Positions 15,978 to 24,087 of a stretch of DNA of 64,000 nt are shown piece by piece. Position 1 is the stretch's first letter. Every line of letters starts with the position of its first letter. The notes below the pieces were generated by a model. The model was not told where the DNA came from. It saw only the letters and a program-made list of their open reading frames with translations, and did no database searches. Source of the stretch: Clostridiales bacterium (lineage in GTDB: Bacteria; Bacillota; Clostridia; Saccharofermentanales; Saccharofermentanaceae); the NCBI GenBank assembly GCA_017513085.1, contig JAFWDK010000029.1, positions 62,001-126,000 of the forward strand. Direction: 5' to 3'. Made by a program: the position numbers and the translations under genes.

Positions 15978-17825
15978 TCAGACCAGATAGTTATGCGCCT
16001 GACGGTCGAACATCTCCTTGTATTTTCCGTTCAAAGCCATCAGTTCATCGTGTGAGCCTTGTTCAATGATCTGCCCATGCTCGAAAAGGTAGATACGGTC
16101 AGCCATACGGGTGGTGGAGAGCCTGTGGGAGATGAAGATAACGGTATCATCTCCGGCGTTTTCGATCAGATTCTTGTTGAGCTTATACTCAGATACCGGG
16201 TCCAGAGCTGACGAAGGCTCGTCCAGGATGGAGATCGCTCGGTCTTCATTCTTCAGAAAGACACGGGAAATAGCAAGTTTCTGACCTTCTCCGCCGGAGA
16301 GGTTGACGCCGTTGTCGTCGAATTCGCGAGTCAAAGGTGTCCGGATACCTTCATCGAGAGAATCCAGTTTCTTTCCGAAGTCCGCTTTGCGAAGGGCATG
16401 GATCACATCCGCTTTATCTTTTTCCTCAAATTTCCGAAGCAGTACATTTTCAGCGATCGTTGCCGCGTAGATATTGAAATCCTGGAACACCGCACTGATC
16501 TTCTTTCTGTATTCGTGCGTGTTGTACTCGCGGATGTCGTGACCACCGTACTGAATGCTTCCGTCTGTCACATCGTAAAGACGCATAAGCAGCTTCACGA
16601 AGGTCGTCTTACCGGCACCGTTTTCACCAACGATGGCGATTTTTTCACCAGGATGGATCTCGATCGAAATATCTTTCAGCGTGTCTTTATCCGTATTCGG
16701 ATAGCGGAAGGATACATGCGAAAGAACCAGCGGATCGGATCCTTTGGCAGGAGCAAGACCGTCGGCCACTTCGATATTCGGTTTTTCTTCCATCAGTTTG
16801 ATGAACTTGTCGCCATACTGACCGATCACTTGAAAATCCACCAGACAGTAGTTGATCTCGTTGAGGTTTCTTCTGACGTAATTCGCTGCATTATTAGCCG
16901 ATGCTACTTCTCCGAGTGCGATAGATTTCACGACTAAAGCAAGGTATCCCAAATACGCGGGGATCGCAAAAAACGAAAACACGGTAAAAACAGAGATCCA
17001 GTTCACCAGCGACACCCATGTCAGCGGCGGGCCGTACTTCCGGCCTTTGTCCGCTGCTTCTTTTATAGCTTCGTCGAACTGACGGCGAAGAGGTTCTTTG
17101 ACATCATTCAGCTTACATTCTTTTGCAAATTCCGGCTGGTAGAAAACACGCTGGCTGTACTCTGCTTTGCGGAGATCTTTTCGGCTTTCTATCCACCACT
17201 GGTAATTGATGCTCTCGATCTTGAAACGGGTGAGAAGATTGACGATGAATCCTGCAATCGGGAAAAGCGCCAGCACGGGGTTGATGGTCAGGATCATGGC
17301 GGAAGCGATCAGCAGCGCTACGGCACCACCCAGGATCTGACTGATGATCGTGACTGTGTCTTCGATCAGTCTGTCAGCGCTCTTGGCTACGACAGAATAA
17401 TTATCGTAGTTCTCCGGATCATCGTAGAAGAGGAGATCACGTTTGCTGTTCTTTTCGGACAGGTCGCGCATGATCCGTCCGGTGAGGTGGATCAGTTTCG
17501 CCTTCGCCCATTCATTGAGAAGCTGATGGATCCATTCCAGGATGACCAGCAGGACAAGAGAGATCAGAAGAAGGACAACGATCCTGGAAACTTCTGTATT
17601 GCCGGTAAGACCATCGATGATCATCTTCAGAATGAACGTATCGTTGATCGCCATGCCGCTCTTCAGCAGCACGTTCAGAAGGATGACACGTATGATCAAT
17701 GGCTTATCGTATTTTGCAGCGTACTTGAGCATGTAGAGCACGTTGCTTATCATATGCCGGATCGAGATCTTTTCTTCTTTCTTCTCGTTGTGCTTCGCGT
17801 TTTTGCGACCTTTATCCTTACTCAT
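15978..17825 (-). CDS. ABC exporter, TM-ATPase half-transporter (second of pair)
   Basis: 615 residues: six-helix exporter membrane domain (about 40-340) then an ATPase with Walker A GENGAGKTT near residue 400, signature LSGGEGQK, Walker B ISILDEPSSALD and the switch His in FISHRLS. The start codon overlaps the stop of the previous gene by 8 nt (ATGAGTAA), so the two half-transporters are made together and probably form a heterodimer. Substrate unknown; export of a lipid, peptide or drug is typical. The gene ends 5 nt from the convergent Fe-ADH stop, with no terminator visible. Confidence 0.9.
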   Translation of the reverse strand: MSKDKGRKNAKHNEKKEEKISIRHMISNVLYMLKYAAKYDKPLIIRVILLNVLLKSGMAINDTFILKMIIDGLTGNTEVSRIVVLLLISLVLLVILEWIHQLLNEWAKAKLIHLTGRIMRDLSEKNSKRDLLFYDDPENYDNYSVVAKSADRLIEDTVTIISQILGGAVALLIASAMILTINPVLALFPIAGFIVNLLTRFKIESINYQWWIESRKDLRKAEYSQRVFYQPEFAKECKLNDVKEPLRRQFDEAIKEAADKGRKYGPPLTWVSLVNWISVFTVFSFFAIPAYLGYLALVVKSIALGEVASANNAANYVRRNLNEINYCLVDFQVIGQYGDKFIKLMEEKPNIEVADGLAPAKGSDPLVLSHVSFRYPNTDKDTLKDISIEIHPGEKIAIVGENGAGKTTFVKLLMRLYDVTDGSIQYGGHDIREYNTHEYRKKISAVFQDFNIYAATIAENVLLRKFEEKDKADVIHALRKADFGKKLDSLDEGIRTPLTREFDDNGVNLSGGEGQKLAISRVFLKNEDRAISILDEPSSALDPVSEYKLNKNLIENAGDDTVIFISHRLSTTRMADRIYLFEHGQIIEQGSHDELMALNGKYKEMFDRQAHNYLV

Positions 17826-19644
17826 AGAAAGCCTGCGCTCCTTTCAGCATTTCTTCCGGTAAGCTGTCCTGATAGTTCTCGGCCTGAAGCATGAACATAT
17901 CGTAGTAATGCTTCTGCTGGTCCATCAGTTCTTCGTGGGACCCTTGCTCCACGACCTGACCGTCTTTCATCATGTAGATCTTGTCTGCCATTCTTGCCGA
18001 AGAGAGGCGGTGAGAAATGAAGATCACGCCTCGCCCGAGAGAGATACGCATCATGTTGTTGTACATGTTATATTCTGCCAGCGGATCCAGCGCCGAAGAG
18101 GGCTCGTCGAGGATGACCATATCCGGTTCATGTGCGAAGACTCTTGCGATGGCGATCTTCTGCGCCTGACCGCCGGAAGGGACAAATCCCTTCTCGTCAA
18201 ATTCACGAGTAACGACGGTATCCAGACCTTTCTCGAGTCCCGGATGATTCACATCAAACTGCGCAGCGATAAGTGCTTTTTCCGCAGCCTTATAATCCTC
18301 TTCGCCGGATGGCTTTCGCATCAGGACATTTTCCACGAGCGGCATAGCGAAAACCTGCAGATCCTGAAAGACCGTACCGAATCTCTTTCTGTAGGATTCA
18401 CCGTCAATGTCGTTGATGTCCTTCCCGTTGACCAGGATCTTTCCGGAGGTGGCCGGATACAGACCCATGATCAGCTTAATAAGAGTGGTCTTTCCGGCAC
18501 CGTTATAACCGACGATCGCCAGCTTCTCGCCTTTGTTCCAGGAGAAACTGACATCGTGGATCGTGCTTTTCTTCGCGCCCGGATAGGTGAAAGATACATG
18601 ATCCAGCTCGATGCTTAAGATCTCGCCGGCATCCGGCTTCGGTTCCGGCTTCTTTCTGTCCTGCTCCAGAAAATCTTCCAGATTCTTAAAGAGGTGGGAG
18701 TCGTTGCTCAACGCGATACGGTTCTCGACCGCATGCTTCAGCTGATCTGTCGAGAAGGCCATCGCCGAGATCATGGCAACATAGCTGGAGATGTCTGCTG
18801 CATCTCCGGACTTGACCTTAAAGACGACGTAGAAATAGGCGGCGATCCCGGCAAGGATCGAGTAGCTTCCTTTCATGAGGAAAGAATAGAATGCGGACCG
18901 CATGCGGTACTTCATCGAGACCTTTGCCATCTGCTCGACCGCGTTCTCCTGCTTATCCAGAAGGATCGAGTTGATATCGAAAAGACGAACCTCGGCGGCA
19001 TATTTTTTCTCGTAGTACACACGGTTTACGTAGTTGACTGTACGCTTGTCGCGGGTGATCGCTTTTTCGCGGTCGAAGTTGCAGATGCCGTTCTTTTTGC
19101 CGTAGTAGAGGCTGACGACCATCGGGATGATCATAAACACCAGAAGGACCGGATCGACCATGACTACAACGGCCAGTGACATGATCGTCGCGCCCACATT
19201 CCCGATATACACACCGGTCGTGATCGCCAGGTCCATCGCGGATTCCGCGCTCCGCTCGAGGGCTCTGGCATAGCGGTCGTAGAACTCCGGATTTTCGTAA
19301 TCCGAGAGCGTCAGGGTGTCGGAGATATCCATTACTTTATAGAAAATGTGCCGGTACACGAGGGGCGTGCGGATCTTTCTATATGTCTCGTACCAGCCGC
19401 AGATAAAGTGCACCACGACGTGGCCGGTGCAGGCGATGATCAGAAACCAGAAGAGCCTTCTATACTCCACACCATGCTCGATGCAGTTGAAGATGTACTT
19501 GGTGAGATATACGAAGAAGAAAACATAGAAGATCTGCTCGATGGAGTTTTTGAATATTGTGAAGATCAGAAGCAGCTTGTCGGACTGCCACACCTGCTTC
19601 AGCGCATAACGCAACTGTTTCCATGTGCTTGGTTTTGATTCCAT
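17818..19644 (-). CDS. ABC exporter, TM-ATPase half-transporter (first of pair)
   Basis: 608 residues. The longer frame begins at 19653, but that ATG touches AGGAGG directly; the ATG at 19644 has it 9 nt upstream and is the better start. Same layout as its partner: membrane domain, Walker A GYNGAGKTT near residue 378, Walker B MVILDEPSSALD. The signature is PSGGQAQK rather than LSGGQ, and the Walker B glutamate is kept. Heterodimeric exporters often have one degenerate site; which site is degenerate would need structural alignment. Confidence 0.9.
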   Translation of the reverse strand: MESKPSTWKQLRYALKQVWQSDKLLLIFTIFKNSIEQIFYVFFFVYLTKYIFNCIEHGVEYRRLFWFLIIACTGHVVVHFICGWYETYRKIRTPLVYRHIFYKVMDISDTLTLSDYENPEFYDRYARALERSAESAMDLAITTGVYIGNVGATIMSLAVVVMVDPVLLVFMIIPMVVSLYYGKKNGICNFDREKAITRDKRTVNYVNRVYYEKKYAAEVRLFDINSILLDKQENAVEQMAKVSMKYRMRSAFYSFLMKGSYSILAGIAAYFYVVFKVKSGDAADISSYVAMISAMAFSTDQLKHAVENRIALSNDSHLFKNLEDFLEQDRKKPEPKPDAGEILSIELDHVSFTYPGAKKSTIHDVSFSWNKGEKLAIVGYNGAGKTTLIKLIMGLYPATSGKILVNGKDINDIDGESYRKRFGTVFQDLQVFAMPLVENVLMRKPSGEEDYKAAEKALIAAQFDVNHPGLEKGLDTVVTREFDEKGFVPSGGQAQKIAIARVFAHEPDMVILDEPSSALDPLAEYNMYNNMMRISLGRGVIFISHRLSSARMADKIYMMKDGQVVEQGSHEELMDQQKHYYDMFMLQAENYQDSLPEEMLKGAQAFYE

Positions 19645-19746
19645 GTCTAGCATCCTCCTGAAAATAATGTAAACATCTTATCACTCTTCTTTCTGCTGTG
19701 CGTGCTTTTATACCAGCGGGACAACCAGGGAATCGATCGAGCAAAG

Positions 19747-19796
19747 TTGACAGTGTCCTTTTGCGGTGCTACTATGTAGATAAACTACAAATGTAT
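19747..19796 (+). promoter_or_regulatory. blaI promoter with BlaI-like operators
   Basis: TTGACA (19747-19752), 17-bp spacer ending in TGC, TACTAT (19770-19775). Over the -10 and start region lie ACTACAAATGTAT (19784-19796) and the partial copy TACTATGTAG (19770-19779), both related to the TACA/TGTA dyad bound by BlaI/MecI repressors. This fits autorepression. Confidence 0.75.
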
Positions 19797-19816
19797 TTTA
19801 TGAGACGGGAGAGCAT

Positions 19817-20203
19817 ATGGGCAGTAAGGAAATCAAGAAGCTTCCGGATGCGGAGTTTGAGATCATGCGGGCGATCTGGAGATGCCAGGAGCCGGTGACT
19901 TCGCCGATCCTTACGGAGAAACTCAGGCTCGCTCTTCCCGAGAAAGACTGGAAGCAGCAGACCATCATGACGATGCTGGTCCGTCTGGAAAAGAAAGCAT
20001 TTCTCCGATCGGAGAAAAATGGTAAAGAGAGATACTATTCTCCGGCGGTGTCCGAAGAAGAGTATATGCAGGTTGAAGCGAAAAGCCTCCGCCAGCGCTT
20101 CGGCGGATCTCGTGTCACAGGATTGGTAAAGTCACTTTGCGATGGCGGAGATCTCTCGGAAGAAGAGATATCGGACTTAAAAAAATGGCTCGATGAGCAG
20201 TAA
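19817..20203 (+). CDS. BlaI/MecI/CopY family repressor
   Basis: 128 residues, normal family length. N-terminal winged helix (LPDAEFEIMRAIWRCQEPVT ... QQTIMTMLVRLEKKAFL) and a C-terminal dimerisation tail (LVKSLCDGGDLSEEEISDLK) that contains the region cleaved in BlaI relatives. It is followed 8 nt later by an M56 metallopeptidase gene, the classical repressor/sensor pair. Operator-like dyads lie over its own promoter and before the first lipoprotein gene downstream. Confidence 0.92.
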   Translation: MGSKEIKKLPDAEFEIMRAIWRCQEPVTSPILTEKLRLALPEKDWKQQTIMTMLVRLEKKAFLRSEKNGKERYYSPAVSEEEYMQVEAKSLRQRFGGSRVTGLVKSLCDGGDLSEEEISDLKKWLDEQ

Positions 20204-20211
20204 GGAGAATC

Positions 20212-21510
20212 ATGGGAAATCTTTTTCAGACGATCGTTCTTAACTCGCTGAATATGACATTGGTAGCACTGCTTCTGATGGCTGTTCTTCGTGCGTTCAA
20301 GACCGTCCAGTCCCCGAAGATCCGGTATTACTCCTGGCTGATCGTGCTTCTTGGATTTCTGATTCCTGTGCGCTTGAATTTCGGCAGAGTTCTTTTGGCG
20401 GTCCCGAAAAACACAGTGGAACTCCCTGTGGCTCTGGGGGCAAACGCCCGCGTCGCGAATGCTTCCGGATCCGGCATATCCATGGATACACTGCTCCTCG
20501 TTCTGACGGGCATATATCTTGTCGGCGTCGTAACTTATCTTCTGGTAGCTTTCAGCCGCTTTTTCCGCTGGAAAAGAACTGTCCTCCGGCTTTCTGCACA
20601 GGACGAAAGATATAACAGCATCCTGTATTTTGTCGCGCAGGATATGGGGATTGAATCGGTTGAACTCCGCTTCTCGGAGATGATCTCTTCACCGATGATG
20701 ATCGGCCTTAGAAAACCGACGATCCTTCTGCCGAACCGGAAATATAATTATCACGAACTCCGCCTGATCCTCAAGCACGAACTGATGCACTTCCGGCATC
20801 AGGATCTCTGGATCAAACTTCTCCTGATCTTCTGCCGTGCTGCACACTGGTTTAACCCGTTTATGGTACTCGTCGCAAGATCCCTCGAGCAGGAGTGCGA
20901 ATACTATTGCGACATGGCTGTCATGGAAGGTGAGTCGGAGCCGATGCGAAAGGTCTATTGTGAATCGATCGTGAATACCCTTGCGGACCAGGTGCAGAGA
21001 AGAAAACAGAATGTCAGACCGGTACTGGCAACGAGTTTCTATTCACCGAAATCAGGACTCAAGCACCGTTTCTCCATGGTGCTTCGGGGGAAGACGAGAA
21101 AGTTCGTGGGTGTCCTGATCCTGGCGGGGATGCTGACCGTCGTGTCCGGATTTGTGCTGGGTGGAAAAAACGAGAATGAGAATGCCGGATCCGCCGGAAA
21201 GATGAATTCGTCAGGTTTTACCGTGACGAGCGAAGAGAAAGTTTCGAATACGGAATGGTCAGAGCAGGAAGTGGAAGAAACGACCTGGACAGAGGAACCG
21301 GGAATAGAAGAAACGACTTGGATCGACGAGAAGGATATAGAAGAAACAACATATTATGAAGAATCCGCCATTTATCTCGAGTCCTCGGAATACGAGTCTT
21401 CCAGGTCGGAGAGCGTCATGTGGACGGGTGAGATGGAGACGGAGAAAACGACACAAGTGGCAGAGACTTTCTTAAGTGAGCCATATGTGGTGAGACCTTC
21501 GGATAGCTGA
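20212..21510 (+). CDS. BlaR1-like M56 family membrane metallopeptidase
   Basis: 432 residues. Four membrane helices (about 5-25, 35-55, 95-120 and one near 300-320) surround a cytoplasmic gluzincin domain with HELMH (His189, Glu190, His193) and the downstream glutamate in EQECEYYCD. In BlaR1 this protease inactivates BlaI. There is no penicillin-binding sensor domain. Instead the extracellular C-terminus is a Glu/Thr-rich tail of about 110 residues with three degenerate copies of (I/V)EETT(W/Y). The signal sensed is therefore not a covalently bound beta-lactam, and may come from the adjacent lipoproteins. Confidence 0.9.
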   Translation: MGNLFQTIVLNSLNMTLVALLLMAVLRAFKTVQSPKIRYYSWLIVLLGFLIPVRLNFGRVLLAVPKNTVELPVALGANARVANASGSGISMDTLLLVLTGIYLVGVVTYLLVAFSRFFRWKRTVLRLSAQDERYNSILYFVAQDMGIESVELRFSEMISSPMMIGLRKPTILLPNRKYNYHELRLILKHELMHFRHQDLWIKLLLIFCRAAHWFNPFMVLVARSLEQECEYYCDMAVMEGESEPMRKVYCESIVNTLADQVQRRKQNVRPVLATSFYSPKSGLKHRFSMVLRGKTRKFVGVLILAGMLTVVSGFVLGGKNENENAGSAGKMNSSGFTVTSEEKVSNTEWSEQEVEETTWTEEPGIEETTWIDEKDIEETTYYEESAIYLESSEYESSRSESVMWTGEMETEKTTQVAETFLSEPYVVRPSDS

Positions 21511-21542
21511 TACACGAGAACGATCTTTTTTTGCTTTTGAAA

Positions 21543-21556
21543 ACTACATATGTAGT
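21543..21556 (+). promoter_or_regulatory. perfect BlaI-type operator before the first SBP lipoprotein
   Basis: ACTACATATGTAGT is a perfect 14-bp palindrome, 22 nt before the start codon at 21579. It matches the TACA-n4-TGTA pattern of BlaI/MecI operators and is a better copy than the two over the blaI promoter. It implies a second BlaI-controlled promoter for the lipoprotein gene. A -10 TACATA overlaps it, but the -35 is poor. Confidence 0.8.
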
Positions 21557-21578
21557 GAATGAAAGGACGAGAACCAAT

Positions 21579-23924
21579 ATGAAAAAGACAGCACAGAGAA
21601 TAGCGGGAGCAGGGTTGGGGATACTGATTCTGATCTCTTCGGTTTCTTGTAAAAACAAAGGAAAGGAAAGCGTTCTCCCTTCGGAAAGTGCTTCGGAAGG
21701 AACGACCCGTGAAGAGATCGTGGCTCTGAATGACGGGCAGTATGTGAAAGAAGATGACCCGTATTTCGAATGCAGGGAGATCCCGCTTTCTATCCGTCCG
21801 GAAGAGGGAAAAAACATCAAAGATTATGAGCTTTTCCATACGACGATCGGTGAAGGAAAGATCGTCGCCGGCCTCTATTCGAGATATACCGATGGAAGCG
21901 ACAGCAATCGGATCGTGACTTTCAATATGGATGGAGAAATCATCAGTAGCGCTACGCTTCCGGAAGGAGAAAGCCTGGTCTCTGTTGCGAATGGAAGAAA
22001 CGGAGAGATCCTGGTCATGACTGATGCGAATGCTTCGAATAAAAACGAAGCGTTTATGTGCGTTTACAAAGTCTTAGATGACGTAACTCTGGCAAAAGCA
22101 CTGGATCTTCCTAATGGAATCCGGATGAGCAGCAATGCGTTCTTTACCGAAATGGAGGATGGATCGTATCTTACCCATGACTACGGACGGATCCTCCGGT
22201 TCAGTCCTTCCGGTGAGATTCTGACGGATATGACAGTCGGGAACGCACAGCACTCGATGATCCATATCGACGGGGAATGGTTCGTGGTCACCTATGAGTG
22301 GAATGATGATTTCACGGAAGAGGTGAACTCGATACTAAAGGTCGATCTTTCTGAAGGAAAGACGGTTGGAGAGAAGATGCGGATCGACAGTAAGTGGATG
22401 TATAGTTTTACGCAGACAGGAGATGCGTGTTACCACGCGGATGTGAACGGGATCTATAAACTCGACATGAAAGGAAACACGAAGAGCCTGGTGCTTTCCT
22501 GGAACGAAACAGACTGTGTTCCCGGGATCATGCTGGATCCGGTCTTCCAGGTTCCATCTTCTGACGAAGTGCTTTTCGTGAAGAAGGATTTTTCGCATGA
22601 AGACATAGTTTCTTCTGTTCCGAAGTATTCTCTGATGCATCTGACGAGGGCGAAGACGAATCCGCACGCAGGGAAAAGGATCCTGACTGCGGCGGTGGCC
22701 GGGGAAGAAGGGAAAACGGAATTTCATGAAATCATGATCCGGTATAATACCGACCCGCAGAGTACGGCCCGTATCCAGATCGTAGACTATAACGGTCTGT
22801 TCGGAATCTATGGTTCGACAGAAACGATGGAGGATCTTCTGGATCGGATCAACATGGAGATCATGTCCGGAAATGGTCCGGATATTCTTGTGAACTGTGC
22901 CGGATACCCGCGCTTTTCCAGCGGAGCGCGGATGGCGGATATGAATCCATTCCTGGATGGATCTTCCGGGATCACGAGAAGTGAATACTACGACAATCTT
23001 TTCCATGCATTTGAGACCGATGGAAAACTCTATCAGATCCCGATCTGCGTCGAGATCAGCGGGCTGGCTATCAATGACAGTGCACTCGGAAACAAGCACG
23101 AGTATTCCATTCATGACCTGCTTTCTGTCTCGGAGACGCTTCCAACGGATATGGCGCTTTTCCCGGTATATTCCCACGAAGATATTCTGGATATGCTCCT
23201 TCCGGTAGCTTTGAAAAACTTTGTAAATGATGACGGTCAAACCTGTAAGTTTGACTCCCAAGAGTTCTGTGAGCTTCTACAGTTTTGCAGGACATATGGA
23301 TCGCCTAAAGAATCCATAAGTCAGAATGGGAGTGCATGGACGGATCCGATCGACTATCTGGATCTGGAGACGGTTGCCGCAGTTCCCTATTCTTTCGATT
23401 CATTCTTCCATTACGGAGAATACATGACCGCACTTCACGGGAAAGTGCTTTTCAGCGGGTATCCGGTAACAGAAGGGACGGGGATCGCGGCGGAAGCGGT
23501 CATGTCGGCGTGCATCTGCGCCTCCTCATCTGGTAAAGAAGAGGCGTGGGATTTCATCCGGTATCTTCTCTCTATCGAGACACAGAAAACCATTGCCGGA
23601 TCCGGCGGGGGATTCCCGGTACAGCGTCAGGTTTTTTCTGAGCATATAAAGACACGGATGAATCAATATGAGTCGCGCCTGGAAGGAAATTCCGACTCAG
23701 AAGGAGACATTAAGCTGCGGGCGATCCTCAGCGAGAAAGAGAAGGTGCTGGATGGCCTCTCAGATCTTATGGCACGCGTTAATTCCCAGATCTCCTCGGA
23801 TCCATATATTCAGGATATTATAAAAGAAGAGGCAGCAGCTTATTTTTCCGGACAGAAAAGCGCGGAAGAGGTGAGCCGTATTATCCAGAACCGCGCAATG
23901 ACGATCGTCCTGGAGAGAGGATAG
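21579..23924 (+). CDS. large lipoprotein, propeller-like N-half plus solute-binding C-half (copy 1)
   Basis: 781 residues. Signal peptide and lipobox VSC (Cys near 24). Residues about 60-375 are repeated beta segments (NMDGEIISSATLPEGESLVS, LRFSPSGEILTDMTVG, YKLDMKGNTKSLVLSWNETD) resembling a propeller. From about 390 the protein follows the type I extracellular solute-binding pattern (RIQIVDYN, GNGPDILVNCAGYPRF, GKLYQIPICVEISGLAIN, EAWDFIRYLLS), ending in KEEAAAYFSGQKSAEEVSRI. The mature N-terminus carries the motif DPYF shared with the next two genes. No permease or ATPase is nearby, so uptake is unlikely. Role unknown. Confidence 0.85.
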   Translation: MKKTAQRIAGAGLGILILISSVSCKNKGKESVLPSESASEGTTREEIVALNDGQYVKEDDPYFECREIPLSIRPEEGKNIKDYELFHTTIGEGKIVAGLYSRYTDGSDSNRIVTFNMDGEIISSATLPEGESLVSVANGRNGEILVMTDANASNKNEAFMCVYKVLDDVTLAKALDLPNGIRMSSNAFFTEMEDGSYLTHDYGRILRFSPSGEILTDMTVGNAQHSMIHIDGEWFVVTYEWNDDFTEEVNSILKVDLSEGKTVGEKMRIDSKWMYSFTQTGDACYHADVNGIYKLDMKGNTKSLVLSWNETDCVPGIMLDPVFQVPSSDEVLFVKKDFSHEDIVSSVPKYSLMHLTRAKTNPHAGKRILTAAVAGEEGKTEFHEIMIRYNTDPQSTARIQIVDYNGLFGIYGSTETMEDLLDRINMEIMSGNGPDILVNCAGYPRFSSGARMADMNPFLDGSSGITRSEYYDNLFHAFETDGKLYQIPICVEISGLAINDSALGNKHEYSIHDLLSVSETLPTDMALFPVYSHEDILDMLLPVALKNFVNDDGQTCKFDSQEFCELLQFCRTYGSPKESISQNGSAWTDPIDYLDLETVAAVPYSFDSFFHYGEYMTALHGKVLFSGYPVTEGTGIAAEAVMSACICASSSGKEEAWDFIRYLLSIETQKTIAGSGGGFPVQRQVFSEHIKTRMNQYESRLEGNSDSEGDIKLRAILSEKEKVLDGLSDLMARVNSQISSDPYIQDIIKEEAAAYFSGQKSAEEVSRIIQNRAMTIVLERG

Positions 23925-23929
23925 ATCTA

Positions 23930-23958
23930 GGCATACGACGATATGCCGGAATTTTTTT
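23930..23958 (+). terminator. short hairpin with T run after copy 1
   Basis: 6-bp stem GGCATA/TATGCC with a 6-nt loop, then seven T a few bases later. It probably ends or attenuates the blaI-lipoprotein 1 transcript. Confidence 0.6.
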
Positions 23959-24087
23959 AAATGGTTATACGAGGCATGGAACTTGTATGACAGAAAAAAG
24001 GCTCTCATTCCCAAGGATTTCGTGAAGAGCCAAGAAAAAACGAAAGAGAAGGTAACTGTTTTGTTGATTGAAGAAAAGAATTCTATC

